DNA of 64,000 nt from Oopsacas minuta (GCA_024704765.1 JAKMXF010000088.1:248001-312000), one strand, 5' to 3'; counted from the stretch's first letter, positions 1-10,691 are shown. The notes: a model not told the origin generated them from the sequence alone. Made by a program: numbers and translations.

Positions 1-4
1 TATG

Positions 5-38
5 TTTTATAAGTTAATATACCTTTTAACTTATAAAA
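5..38. repeat. Short palindrome
   Basis: A perfect 13-base inverted repeat, TTTTATAAGTTAA at 5-17 and its complement at 26-38, is separated by 8 bases. The second arm (TTAACTTATAAAACAGATC) recurs near 34020, so this is probably the end of a dispersed repeat. Confidence 0.6.
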
Positions 39-60
39 CAGATCAATAAATTCAGAGCAT

Positions 61-277
61 TAAAGTGGCACTAGTAATTGGAGGCAAATGTTAAATCTAT
101 ATTATTAAACTCAATTATTGTTTGTTTGTCTACTTTGTATTATAATAATAGTGGAAGATGATCTGTGTATATAATATATGGAATAACATATCATTCTGTT
201 GACGATATAGGAAATAGTAAACAGATACATTGGGGTAATCGAGTATGCTGATTCCGATTTTCACACTTTCGAATTAA
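61..277 (+). repeat. Left copy of a ~220-bp inverted repeat pair
   Basis: This stretch is almost identical, in reverse complement, to 17911-18132. Only a few substitutions and a 4-base length difference in the TTTG tract near 120 separate them. The inner end contains the dispersed unit with TCACACTTTCGAATTAA. No target-site duplication is visible outside either copy. Confidence 0.75.
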
Positions 278-480
278 TCATATGTAAATCTAGTTGTTGT
301 GTTTATTGTATAAAGTAAACAAATAGTTTTAAAATATACGTAGAGACTTGCTCTTAACAGATACAATGGGGTAACAGAGTAAGCTGAATCCGCATTTTCA
401 AGATTCTCATTTGTAAATATATTGTTGTTTTTATGTATATGAAGTAAACAAATTTCGCAAAACCACTTTAAACAAATTTA
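230..480 (-). repeat. Dispersed ~130-150 bp minisatellite unit, two copies
   Basis: Two adjacent units share the order AGATACA(T/A)TGGGGTAA, a GCTGA(T/A)TCCG block, a CATNTGTAAAT block and a GTAAACAAAT end. The same unit, in either orientation, recurs near 9330-9720, 11610-11750, 12480-12620, 17890-17960 and 62595-62775. It is an abundant non-coding repeat family. Confidence 0.6.
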
Positions 481-532
481 ATTAATATACTAAGCTGTAG
501 ACACAGATTGTAATTTAGATTTTTATTGCAGT

Positions 533-1480
533 TCCTATAGGTAGATGCTCTAATGACATGGACAATGTGCGACGTCCGTTCGTGCACCTAATAGTTTGAA
601 AGTCATCTCATAAAAGTTGAATTTATGAATATACATAAAATACGAAACAAAATTGATTATAGGAATGTGTGTTTGGCTATAATCATTCTCGCATGTGGAT
701 AGAAGTATTTAATAGCTATAATCATTACCTTGAGTTATAGTGTAGGAGCTACAGGGCTACAGATATGATACAAAGCAATTATAGGAGCAATTATCTGATG
801 TTGTATTGTGGTCAAATAGTCAGGTAGTTGGAAATTGATAATAGAATTATATAAATCACATGCACACACATTGAGTTATAATAGATACTAAACCATAACG
901 AAATTACTAAAGATAGACCTCTATCAGTTTCTGTTTATTGAGAGATTGAAGCAATTTCTCCTTGTAGTGACGCTCTATTCCTTGCAGCTTAGGGTTGCCA
1001 GATTTTCAAGAGTCCAAACCCTGACAAAATTTCGTTTCGACAATCAGTGGTGTATTTTTGGGCAGGAAACTAGGGGGTCAAAACCGGACGTCTGGCAACC
1101 CTATTGAAGCTTAAACTAACCAAGGTTTGTTGACTTGTTAGTGTAAATCTAATCTAGAGAAACCCTTATGACAGGGCGATATGCGACGTTCGTCCGTCCG
1201 TCTGTACGCGCGGTCATGCGAAATCTAGCAGTCCGATTAACACCAATTGACCAACATTGATACTTATATACATTATACATTTGGGGTTTAAGTTTGCATC
1301 TGTGTGTGAAATTTTTGAAAGTGAATTTTCACACCTTTTTGGTAAATAATCATAATTTCTCACCTCTCTATGTAAATCCAAAAGCAAGCTGGAGATTTAA
1401 TTTCAATGTGTTAAGGGTAATTGGGTGCATAATGTCTCTTTTGAGAATTTAGGACCCAGAAAGCTTCAAATTCACAGACT
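533..1480. repeat. Dispersed repeat family with GCGGTCATGCGAAATCTAGC core
   Basis: Near 533-600 and 1165-1480 lie copies of a family marked by a CCTATAG..GATGC..TAATG(A/G)CATGG..GACGTCCG head, a GCGGTCATGCGAAATCTAGC block and a GGGTAATTGGGTGC block. Related copies lie near 4390, 34128 and 43975. I see no coding potential here. The rest of 600-1165 is AT-rich without recognisable features. Confidence 0.5.
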
Positions 1481-1511
1481 TATTATGTCATTATTTATTA
1501 CTATATTTTAG

Positions 1512-1760
1512 AAATCCAGGGAATATTTTGGAAACCCCGGAATTCAAGATAAATATCCTGGGAAATATTTCGAAAGGGTTGAAGCGTTTCTTAGATGTCA
1601 TAGTTTTTCAAAAGAGCTATTTTCGGTCACCAGTGAGACTGGAAAATGCCATTGACAATGTTGCACCAATGACTGAACATCTGGGAATTGCAGATGATGT
1701 AGTTGCAATTAGCAAGTTATATTTGTCAATATATTCACATATGAGCTATAAAATAGTACG
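1512..1760 (+). CDS. Possible orphan internal exon
   Basis: An open stretch of 83 codons begins after a good acceptor (ACTATATTTTAG, ending at 1511) and ends at a consensus donor (CG|GTAAGT at 1761). Both borders leave the same codon phase, as expected for a real internal exon. The frame has no usable ATG. The product, containing FQKSYFRSPVRLENAID, is not recognised. A second open stretch at 1767-2018 follows in the same reading frame, directly after the stop codon formed at the donor site. It could be an exon or decayed coding sequence. No partner exons could be placed, so this may be a gene fragment or chance. Confidence 0.25.
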
Positions 1761-2116
1761 GTAAGTATGCAGATACCTGAGCTTCGCTCACATCCTGTTG
1801 GCGATCGGCTGGACATTTTTACGAGATTTGTTTATGAGATGAGATGTATTTACGACAATGTTCTACATTTCTTTCTGAGCATAGGCCCAACTAATGAGTG
1901 TTATCTTAGAGTAGATTCAGCAGCGAATTCGCAAACTTCACTTAAATGTAAATACCTCAAAAACTATGAGTTGTACATGAATAGTGATTACTTCATTGTG
2001 AGAGGAATTTGGCAATAATTCCATATATCATCCTAAAGTGTCAAAATTATTAACGATGACTTACCACTTTTGGATCAAATAGACCTCAGTTTTCCTTAAT
2101 AACTCTAAAATTATAC

Positions 2117-2917
2117 ATTATATCAAACTTGAATCACATATCGTATAGAGGCTCAATATGTGTATAATTAGACAAAGGAAGATAGATGGGTGGAGTCGAA
2201 CAAGGGGTCACTCGATATGGTTATAAAGAGATTTGAGTATGGAATATTATTACATTCCTGGAAAATGTTTACATTGTTATGGAAAATGTTACTCAAGTGA
2301 CCACTCGACGAAGGGAAATTTATGCTAATTACGAATTTCGGTATAAAAATATGAGTACACTTACTTACTTGGAATTATTTTATTTTAACACCTTGTATAA
2401 TTTTTACCTCTATCGTGTTAAAATTCGAATATCTGTAGAACTCGGATAAGACCTACTCTCAGGAAACCAAAATTAGACGTACTAACCCAGTGTATAGACA
2501 TACAACTGAATAGATATTGTATTACAGTACATCTTATCCGAGTTCTACTGTAATTCCAGATATTTATGCAAATTTTTATCTGAATTTCGTAATCAACATA
2601 AATTTCCCTTCGTTTGAGTGGTCACTTGAGTAACATTTTCCATAGCAACGTAAAATTTCAAGGAATGTAGTAGTGGCGTAGCCAGCCTTGGCAGACTACT
2701 GGCAAACGGGTGGCGCGAATTGTGTTATGTTATGTGACATTACCTGGCGCAACGTAAACAAGAGGCGCAAATACACCACTGGAATGTAGTAACACTCCTT
2801 ACTCAAATCTCATTGTAACCCCAATACCATCTCAAGTGAGCCCTTGTTTGACTCCACTCATCTTCTTGAGTCTAACTAAACACATATCGATATTCTATAC
2901 GTTACGTTACTCAAGTT
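2117..2917. mobile_element. Foldback element with long inverted arms
   Basis: The arms at about 2117-2345 and 2560-2917 are imperfect reverse complements. Shared blocks include GTTACTCAAGTGACCACTC, GAAGGGAAATTTATG, AACAAGGG.TCACT and the outer TCAAACTTGA. A smaller inverted pair, GAACTCGGATAAGA with TCTTATCCGAGTTC (about 2440 and 2535), lies inside. The right arm is interrupted by a separate 111-base MITE at 2671-2781. This is a non-autonomous foldback or long-TIR MITE, and the exact ends and target-site duplication are uncertain. Confidence 0.65.
2671..2781. mobile_element. hAT-type MITE, 111 bp, nested
   Basis: The ends TAGTGGCGTA and TACACCACTG are inverted repeats of the CAGTGGYGTA type. 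The insertion is flanked by an exact 8-base duplication GAATGTAG (2663-2670 and 2782-2789), the hAT signature. It sits inside one arm of the foldback element and is therefore younger than it. No coding capacity. Confidence 0.85.
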
Positions 2918-2993
2918 TGTTGAAATGGAGGCACACCGGTTGAGAACCACTGATCTAGTTAATACCTTCCAGGGCTAGATCGTTGCTGATAAC

Positions 2994-4217
2994 ATGGCTA
3001 GTAGATTTGATAACATACAAACTCCTGACCCATTTGATGAAGTTACTAAAAAGATAGAAGATGCATTTGATAAACTGGTTCAGCTTGTACATAGCAGAAA
3101 GATATCTCTATTAACTAAGCTCAGTGATTATCGGATTGAGTTTGATAATTTAGTAGCGAGTAGAATACAAACTGAGAAAGAGCTTCATTCAATGAAACAA
3201 CAAATTGAAAATGTGACAGCTAATGAATTGAAAAGTATGCAGGACAAGTTTTTGTCTGAAATTGAGGAGAAACTTCATAAACTAACTCTCTCTACTACAT
3301 CTTTTGAATTAGATTTCCAAATCAATTCTCACATTATTGAACAAGGGATTAGCAAGTTAGGTAAAATCATTAAAGTTAGTGAACTGATAGTACCTAATTA
3401 TTCTTTAATGAAGATGCCTGTTGTAGCTGTAGGGAAGAGAGGTAGAAGAAGAGATGAGCTTGATGGACCAAGAAGTATTGCCTATGAAGAAGAATCAGGA
3501 TTAATATTTATATGTGATATGGGTAATGCTCTTGTTAAGATATTCAATTCAGCTGGTGAGTTTGTTAGTGATTTTGGATCTAAGGAGTTATACAAACCAT
3601 GGGGTATTCTTCTTCATGGATCTTATATTTATGTGACTGACGTGAGGAATTGCTCAATTCTTAAATATGAAAGATCTAATTATCAGCTTTTAAAGAGAGT
3701 AGGGAACAAGAGTTCAACTATAAATGAATATAAGTATCCAAGACAACTAGCTAAAGGTCCAGATGGATATCTGTACTATGCACCAGAGGATAGGAACAAT
3801 AGAATATCTGTACTGGATACTGATCTTATTCTCATACGCTATATTCAACATGAAAGAGTTGTTAATCCAGTTGCTGTCAAGTTTACTAAAGACAACATGT
3901 TTGTTTTGAGTAATGAATCAACTGATAGAGTTCATTTGTTCAATATGGATAGAGAATATATTGAATGTATAATCTCACTGGAAGCTGAGAAGATAACATG
4001 GTTCTTTACTATAGATATTATTGGTAACATTCTTATTTCAAACTACACTAATGGTATTATTCTTGTGTACAACAGTTTAGGTGTATTATTACATTCAGTG
4101 GGGAAACAAGGTGATAATAAAGGTGAATTTGATAATCTTACCGGTATATGTACTACAAGAAGTGGAAGGTTGATAATAGCGTCAAGTAACGAGAATTATG
4201 GCCTACAAATTTTCTAG
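2994..4217 (+). CDS. Coiled-coil/helical plus NHL-repeat propeller protein
   Basis: A 407-residue intact single-exon gene starts at the first ATG of the frame. Residues about 10-125 are predicted helical with heptad-like spacing (FDEVTKKIEDAFDKLVQLV onward). From about 140 to the end, roughly six NHL/beta-propeller blades can be read, with motifs such as VVAVGKRG, GPRSIAY, GNALVKIF and NRISVLD, and the chain ends on a blade (GLQIF). The layout resembles the coiled-coil-NHL half of TRIM-NHL proteins, but no RING or B-box precedes it, so ubiquitin-ligase activity is not supported. A cytoplasmic scaffold or ligand-binding role is inferred. The helical module resembles the start of the DUSP protein at 44739. 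The upstream ~75 bases contain a fragment of a hAT-type end (GGTTGAGAACCACTG). Confidence 0.85.
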   Translation: MASRFDNIQTPDPFDEVTKKIEDAFDKLVQLVHSRKISLLTKLSDYRIEFDNLVASRIQTEKELHSMKQQIENVTANELKSMQDKFLSEIEEKLHKLTLSTTSFELDFQINSHIIEQGISKLGKIIKVSELIVPNYSLMKMPVVAVGKRGRRRDELDGPRSIAYEEESGLIFICDMGNALVKIFNSAGEFVSDFGSKELYKPWGILLHGSYIYVTDVRNCSILKYERSNYQLLKRVGNKSSTINEYKYPRQLAKGPDGYLYYAPEDRNNRISVLDTDLILIRYIQHERVVNPVAVKFTKDNMFVLSNESTDRVHLFNMDREYIECIISLEAEKITWFFTIDIIGNILISNYTNGIILVYNSLGVLLHSVGKQGDNKGEFDNLTGICTTRSGRLIIASSNENYGLQIF

Positions 4218-4589
4218 TATATTGTGTATGTTAATTTTATCCTTATATTTATCATAGTATAGTAGTTTATTCTTACATCATCATTTATTTGAATGTGTGT
4301 ACTCTCTCTAACCTCTGTAATCATTTATCATTTTTACTACTTTCACTAATTTATCATATTTATTCATTATATGATTATAAATATAAGTGCAGTTACTATA
4401 GGGGATGGCCTAATGGCATGATGTACATGACCGTAATTATCTGACCAGATTTTGCCTTGCCGTACAACTCTTGGTGCAGAGTTGGAATAGGGTCCACTTT
4501 CCAGGACCCGAACCCCGAAGTGTAAATAAGTCTAGAAAGGAAAATTTGTTCTTTCAATATTATGGGTTAATAATATCTATCCCGTAAAT

Positions 4590-4713
4590 CATTGGTTCCC
4601 AACCTTAATTCTCCCGCGGACCTCTAGTTCATTTTATGGTTTCCGTGGATCCCAGGCCAATAAACATAACGAAAAACTTTTTAGGGCCGTGGACCCCAGG
4701 TTGAGAACCACTA
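4590..4713. mobile_element. hAT-type MITE, 124 bp
   Basis: The ends CATTGGTTCCCAACC and GGTTGAGAACCACTA are inverted repeats of the widespread hAT CAGTGGTTCTCAACC type. An exact 8-base duplication CCGTAAAT flanks the element (4582-4589 and 4714-4721). An internal GGACCTC / CGTGGACCCC pair adds a hairpin. No coding capacity. The remaining 4218-5098 sequence holds only the 3' flank of the NHL gene and a fragment of the GACG/CATGG repeat family near 4390. Confidence 0.9.
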
Positions 4714-5098
4714 CCGTAAATGTCCTTTTGAGGCAATTTCATTATAATCTTTCAAAAAATAGATTTAAATCATTGAATTCAAAAATTACGCACAAAGTTC
4801 GAACTGATCAACTTCGAACCCGGACCCTATTCCAACTCTGCTATGGTGCAGGCATGAAAATTTCCAATTTTGGAATTTTGCCTAACCATTTTTAATTTGC
4901 TTCAACCGGGGTGTAAACTATAAAGCTTTTAATGTGAGATTACTTCCAAACTATTATCACAAAAATACTGGCCTAGAATACATATGAGTAGAATATATAC
5001 GAACAGTAGAAAACACAATAACAGACGCCTAGCTAAATATTATAATACGTAAACGTTAAAACTATCCGAATTAACTATTAGCTGATGACATTGCCAGT

Positions 5099-5905
5099 TC
5101 AGACGTTAAGGTTCTGTTCAACCTGAGGAGATATATAGCTCACTTTCATTGTCTCTACTCCTGATTCTGGAAGTGGGTTTTCTGCGACTTGAGATTCTGG
5201 CCCTTTCAGTTCGTCTAATTCAGCATTTCTAGGATAATTTCCTGTAATATATTTTGACCATTTATTAAAATAGAGACAGAGCAAGAGTATTGTGATCAGC
5301 AGGACTAGCAATATGATTAGAATGAAAACTATAATAGCGAACACGACGAGAATGATTTCAATCGCACCAAGGATTTGAGGACTTGCAGTCATGGATTTAG
5401 GGCAAACGAAACTACTACTATTGTATAAGGCACGTTCTGGTGGATAAGTACAATTACAACCAGTCTCTGTATCAACTCTATACCAATTATAACCCTGACA
5501 GACAATTGAATGGTCGAAACACTGATAATTGAGGTTAGTACATCCCCCATAGAGGCTGGGATCATTGACTTGGAGGTTTGGGTTTCCTGGACAAAAAATG
5601 TATGAGTCTAGTTCTATATAGACATTATATACGTCTTCTAGTATGTAGATCCATCCTGTTTCACAGGTGCAATCGAATGCAATGTATTCAAAAGACAAGT
5701 AACTTAATTGTGGAAATTGTTCAAATATTTCTGGACTCAAAAGTGCTGGATTATAATTGTCGAGGTGGATGTTTTCAATACTTTTGGCTAGTGTAAGGGT
5801 TGATAGTGGAAATGATGGATTAAGCCCCAGGCGAACATCTCTTAATGCATCCAAATCAATGAAAGTGTATTCTCCAACCGTAGTTATGTCATTATTCGAA
5901 AGATA
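5099..5905 (-). pseudogene. Truncated LRR receptor copy lacking EGF modules
   Basis: This is a tandem partial duplicate of the intact receptor at 7132-9006. Nucleotide similarity is very high from 5905 inward (matching about 8305 downward) and breaks abruptly at 5905, so the signal peptide and most leucine-rich repeats are gone. The remaining 251-codon frame keeps the last LRR, the cysteine-rich LRR C-terminal cap (FDCTCETGWIYILED), a transmembrane segment and a short tail. The three EGF modules of the intact gene are absent: YNSSSFVCPKS runs almost directly into the membrane-proximal ASPQI. The loss keeps the frame open. Without a signal peptide it is unlikely to make a surface receptor. It is called a pseudogene, although a fused upstream exon cannot be excluded. 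Confidence 0.75.
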
Positions 5906-6088
5906 AAATACAAAGGTGTGAAAATATACACATTATAAAATTTTCAATAACCTTGTGCACATCTCTAAGGGTGTGAACAGGAGAGGGAAACATGTTGACA
6001 TAGGTCATTTCCTTGACATAATTAAACAATTTCTCAATTGGTTGAAAGGATTTTCATCTGTCCGCAAAATATTGTATTAGGTCATAGA

Positions 6089-6827
6089 CAGTGGCGTAAC
6101 AAAATGAAAATATTGGAGAGGGAGGAGGTAATTGGATCATTAATAGTGCTGACTTTTGTTTGTTTAAGTTCGAGCGAGAGCAGCGAGCTCGAAGTTATAG
6201 GGTCATCTTATTGGCAATTATATATTTATAGAATTTTATAGGATCAAGTATCAAGAGCTCGGTAAAATGTAGGGAATATTTTCCGTGTATCCTGCTATTT
6301 AACTGACAAGAATTGGAAATATCAAATTATTACTGGTAATTATTCAGTATGGCAATGGTGCATTAAATGTTATCATATCAGCTAACTGATAATGATTCCG
6401 TTTTGAGCTTAACAACTATATCTCACATTTATAATACTAGATTCATGATAATTACGTGCAAATATGACAAGAAATTATGTAAAATGAATTATTCCACAGC
6501 CCTGAGTAATACTGGATAGAATCGATTTCAACATTTCCATCTGTCCTCGAATAATGTTCTATTGTATTCAATACATATTACGAGCTATCGAAAATTTTAA
6601 GGTTCGACCACTCCAAGAAATATTAAGGGGGAAATTTCCCGAGTGCAGGGTATTCAAAAACAAGCGTAAAGATTCTAAATGGAGATTTCATAACAATAAT
6701 GGGGTAAGAATAAAAGGTTAATGATCCTATTAATTAGAATGTATCCTGTTCCAAATGGGAGGGCAAGAATGGACAAATGGGGGGCATTGCCTTCCCCACG
6801 CCCCCACCCCACACAGTTACAACACTG
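6089..6827. mobile_element. Non-autonomous hAT element, 739 bp
   Basis: The ends CAGTGGCGTAAC and GTTACAACACTG are inverted repeats. They are flanked by GTCATAGA (6081-6088) and GTCATATA (6828-6835), an 8-base duplication with one mismatch. The inside is AT-rich, with a GC-rich block near 6780-6810 and no transposase frame. It occupies most of the gap between the truncated and intact LRR receptor copies. Confidence 0.8.
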
Positions 6828-7131
6828 GTCATATATAAGTAAGCTCTTTATAAAATTTTTTAAGGAAATCTAAATACTACACACCTCAAAAAATACTTGT
6901 CATATGATTGAAACTGATTACAGAATTAGGCTACAAGAATTATTTACTGGCCTAGAATACAAATGAATAGTAAATACAGGACAGGGGAATAGATAGGAAC
7001 AGAAGTAAATACAACAATAGACACCTGACTAAACAATGTACCTGAGTAACATAAAAACATTATCCATACAATGAACTCAACAATCAGCTGATGATATTGC
7101 CATTCCAGTCTGGTCAGATGTTGAGGTTCTT

Positions 7132-9006
7132 TTACACCTGTGAAGATACATTAGCATCTTTCAAGGTTTCTACTTCTGATTCTGGAAGTTGATTCTCAAT
7201 TACCGATTCTGCCTCTTTCATATTGTCTAACTCAGCAATTGTAGGATTATATTCTGGAATATGTTTTTTATGTAACCCTCTGTTAAGATAGAGACAGAAC
7301 AAGATTACTACTATTAACAGGACTAATAATAGGATTAGAACGAAAACTATGACAGCAAACACGACTAAGATAAATTCAGTCTCACCAAAGTTCGAGATTT
7401 GAGGGCTTGTAGTGATGAATTCACAGTCACTATTGTCTGAAGTGGAGATGTTGTATCCGTCAAAACAGGAACAATAAAATGAACCGATTGTGTTTGTACA
7501 ATCCTGTGGACAACCTCCATTGTTTACCCCACACTCATTTACCTCATTACAAATACTATTATTGTATTTAACGAATCCCGCGGCACAATCACAAGTGTAT
7601 GAACCAAGTGTGTTAGTGCAGTAGCCTTCACATACTACACTACTCTCTTCACACTCATTCACGTCATAGCAGAAAGTTTCATTGAGATTAACGAATCCCT
7701 CATCACAGTCACATGTGTATGAACCAAGTGTGTTAGTGCAGTTACCTTGACATGTAATACTACTGTCTTCACACTCATCTATGTCTGAGCATACGAAACT
7801 ACTATTATTGTATAAGGCACGTTCTGGTGGATAAGTACAATTACAACCAGTCTCTGTATCAACTCTATACCAATTATAACCCTGACAGACTATTGAATGG
7901 TCGAAACACTGATAATTAGGGTTAGCACAGTTCACATAGAGGCTGGGATCCTTGACCTGGAGGTCTGGGTTTCCTGGACAAAAATTGTATGAGTCTAGTT
8001 CTATTTCGACATTATATACGTCTTCTAGTATGTAGATCCATTCTGTTTCACAGGTGCAATCGAATGCAATGTATTCAAAAGACAAGTAACTTAATTGTGG
8101 AAATTGTTCAAATATTTCTGGACTCAAAAGTGCTGGATTATAATTGTCGAGGTGGATGTTTTCAATACTTTTGGCTAGTGTAAGGGTTGATAGTGGAAAT
8201 GATGGATTAAGCCTCAGACGAACATCTTCTAATGCATCCAAATCAATGAAAGTGTATTCTCCAACCGTAGTTATGTCATTATTGGAAAGATAAATTTTCT
8301 CCAATTCATGTAAACCATCAAATATACAGTCATATAACTCATGGATTTCATTGTTATCTAAATTCAATCGTCTTAACTTGTATGTCCCATTAAATGAATC
8401 TGACATTAATTTTGTTATGCCTCCGGACTCCCAATACAACACCTCCAATTTATCCAACCCCCCGACTAAAGTCCGATCAATGACACGACTTGACTCTTCT
8501 CTTATAAACGAGCTATGGACTTCAATGTCTATGAGATGTATATTTTGTGAGAAAAATGGCATCAAATTCGATCCTAAAATATCAGCCTCGAAGTACTCCA
8601 AGTTCGGGAAATACGTAAAGAAGTCGTTATGATTAATAAACACTTCATAATCATAAAAAACTATTTGAGTCACGTTATAATTAATCGTGGAAGTTTCAAC
8701 AAAGACGGGTTCATAGAATTGATTTTCTATTTCCAAAGTTTCTATATTACTAGGAATATTTATATTCAACGTAGCACCAGCACCTCCCACCAGTATTTCA
8801 ATATCAAGATAGTAATAACTCCCCTGAGAACATTCATAGATTTTTTCCTGTATTGCTTCTGTATCTTGCCCGCGAACTTCACAGTCTAGCTCATCACCGT
8901 CCTCAAAGCATGTCACTATTGTATTCCCACATTCACCACTGCCAAAAACAACTGAATGTGTGAAAAAGAATAAGAATATGATAAGTTCCTTTCTTGTTGC
9001 TTTCAT
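7132..9006 (-). CDS. LRR-EGF single-pass receptor
   Basis: A 624-residue intact single-exon type I membrane protein. Residues 1-22 form a signal peptide (hydrophobic IIFLFFFTHSVVFGS). About 120-330 hold irregular leucine-rich repeats (KLRRLNLDNNEI, ELEKIYLSNNDI), followed by an LRR C-terminal cap (CTCETEWIYIL). About 404-528 are three EGF modules of calcium-binding type (DIDECEDSS, DVNECEESS, EVNECGVNNGG), each with the GSYTCDC/GSFYCSC core. A transmembrane helix lies at about 540-575 and is followed by a ~50-residue acidic tail. Many N-glycosylation sequons are visible. It is a paralogue of 58182-60497 and the source of the truncated copy at 5099. A surface recognition or adhesion role is inferred from its architecture, and the ligand is unknown. 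A TATA-like box lies 36-44 bases upstream of the ATG. Confidence 0.9.
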   Translation of the reverse strand: MKATRKELIIFLFFFTHSVVFGSGECGNTIVTCFEDGDELDCEVRGQDTEAIQEKIYECSQGSYYYLDIEILVGGAGATLNINIPSNIETLEIENQFYEPVFVETSTINYNVTQIVFYDYEVFINHNDFFTYFPNLEYFEADILGSNLMPFFSQNIHLIDIEVHSSFIREESSRVIDRTLVGGLDKLEVLYWESGGITKLMSDSFNGTYKLRRLNLDNNEIHELYDCIFDGLHELEKIYLSNNDITTVGEYTFIDLDALEDVRLRLNPSFPLSTLTLAKSIENIHLDNYNPALLSPEIFEQFPQLSYLSFEYIAFDCTCETEWIYILEDVYNVEIELDSYNFCPGNPDLQVKDPSLYVNCANPNYQCFDHSIVCQGYNWYRVDTETGCNCTYPPERALYNNSSFVCSDIDECEDSSITCQGNCTNTLGSYTCDCDEGFVNLNETFCYDVNECEESSVVCEGYCTNTLGSYTCDCAAGFVKYNNSICNEVNECGVNNGGCPQDCTNTIGSFYCSCFDGYNISTSDNSDCEFITTSPQISNFGETEFILVVFAVIVFVLILLLVLLIVVILFCLYLNRGLHKKHIPEYNPTIAELDNMKEAESVIENQLPESEVETLKDANVSSQV

Positions 9007-9041
9007 CGCTCGTTTAAAATAGTAATATTTAAATCAATTCT

Positions 9042-9050
9042 CCTTATATA
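9042..9050 (-). promoter_or_regulatory. TATA-like box of LRR-EGF gene
   Basis: On the minus strand TATATAAGG lies 36-44 bases upstream of the ATG at 9006, so the 5' leader would be very short. This is inference from position and motif only. Confidence 0.4.
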
Positions 9051-9329
9051 TGTATATACAAATACTGAAGTTCCATTTCTAATCTATTATGTGGTAGTGT
9101 GAAATGATAAAATATTACTACATATAGGATATTATACCCACAAGCTAGGAATACTGAATCATTAATAGGGTTCTCAACCTTGGGTATATTATCTCTAACG
9201 GCATAACGATGTGATCTTGCCATGCCATAACTAACCCTGAGTACTTCCTACTATTATATAGTACTAGTTGCGTCGCTTTCTCGCGCTGCGAGGCTTGCGA
9301 GCACTCTGTGTTCGCATGTAACTCGGCAC

Positions 9330-9720
9330 TTCATGCCTCAAATTTTTCATAAGAACAACACTATCATATACACATGAGTACTTTGAAAGTGCAAAATTCA
9401 GATTCAGTTTACTCGATTACTCCAGGTAAAACCGTTAAAACCAAGTTTCTAATACGATCCATAATTGTGTACTTTATTTGCCTAAACAACATCAAATATT
9501 GACAATAAGTTGTACTGTACCACCCTAGTATAACCGTTGAAACCATGTTACTATTTGTTTACTTTAGATTCATAAAAACAACAATATTTTTACATTTGAG
9601 AAACTTGAAAATGCGAAATTCGGATTCACCTTACTTTGGTGCCCTTTGTAGCCGTTAAGAACAAGTCTCTACGTATATTTTAAGATTTCAACTATTTATT
9701 TACATTATACTGATAACAAA
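9330..9720 (+). repeat. Dispersed ~130-150 bp unit, about two and a half copies
   Basis: Head-to-tail units carry ATTCATAAAAACAACAATAT, GATTCAGTTTACTCGATTAC-like blocks, AGCCGTTAAGAACAAGTCTC and a CAACTATTTATTTACNTTA end. They belong to the family at 230-480 in the opposite orientation. The segment 9720-10183 shows only related AT-rich sequence with no gene. Confidence 0.6.
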
Positions 9721-10183
9721 TATATTTACATATGACCAAAATTTGTACTCTTAGTGACCTCGAGAAGTGCACCTGTATTTGAAATTTTCTAAATGTGTAT
9801 ATTTTTCACACCTTTACACACACCTTTTCATTTTATCCCATTCAGATTGTAGGTTTTGCAATTAGATATAAAGACATAAATTGGTTCTTGTAGACTCTTT
9901 GTAATTGTATCAGCTCTGAAATGTATTTGTATTGATTGTAGAGTGTAATTCTAATGGTCAATACATTCACTTTCAATACATCATCTTCCAAAGTGTTGGT
10001 ATAGTAACCACTGGACTAGAAATGTGAAGCAAGAACGAATTTAGATCATATTTTGCTCGAATACATTAATTAGGGGAAGGATTCGCCTGTAAACAAGTAT
10101 CATACGCCAATTGTTTATAGGACATCAACAGATCTATATATGTTTTCATAATATTATAACGAAAAATATTGTTGTCCACAGCA

Positions 10184-10494
10184 GGGGCGTAGACTCAGGC
10201 AGTCGATTGGTAAGCCCTTGGAGCCATAGTGACAGCATTGGTAGGGAACACATACCCACATTTTATTAGCATCTATGGAGAGAGCAGAATTATTGGTAGG
10301 GCCATAGCTTCACCAACCCTACCATTACCAATGCCCATGCACAGTAATAAAATTTTATATTTTCCACTTCACAACATAATTTATTTCGAAAGAATAAAGT
10401 GTACAAATCCGTCAAAATATTCAACGCTCTATCTCTTGAGTGGGGGAACTCGGCTCCCCACTCCCTCTACACTACAATGATTACACCCCTAGTC
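10184..10494. mobile_element. hAT-like repeat remnant
   Basis: The sequence begins CAGGGGCGTAGACTC and ends CTACACTACAATGATTACACCCCTAG. The last ~60 bases match the right end of the larger element at 60728-62318, including GTGGGGGA.C.CGGCTCCCC and CTACACTACA. Internal GGTAGGG / CCCTACC pairs form hairpins. No matching 8-base duplication was found, so this is a remnant or composite. Confidence 0.45.
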
Positions 10495-10533
10495 ATTGCA
10501 AGATATATATACTCTCCTGACTTGACGTTTTTT

Positions 10534-10691
10534 CAAGGTTGAAACCGTTCTAACCGAATATCATTATTCATGAATAGTAGTCTACTCGAATACTGATAAT
10601 ATTCGGTTAAATCAACCGAATTCCAAATATTGAACTATTCGCCAAACAATATTTGGTTGAGCCGAGTATTGAACTATTCGGTTGAAACCTT
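10534..10691. mobile_element. CAAGGTTGAAACCG palindromic MITE, copy 1
   Basis: The ends CAAGGTTGAAACCG and CGGTTGAAACCTT are inverted repeats. The interior is built from repeated CGAATATT / AATATTCGG half-sites, giving many hairpins. It is the same family as 35588-35806, where an exact 8-base duplication is visible. Here the flanks are T-rich and the duplication is unclear. 10692-11430 is AT-rich with no recognised feature. Confidence 0.65.

Noticed and set aside
9330-9720. CRISPR-like spaced repeats
   Set aside because: The units are long, degenerate and dispersed in both orientations in a eukaryotic genome, and there are no regular spacers or cas genes.
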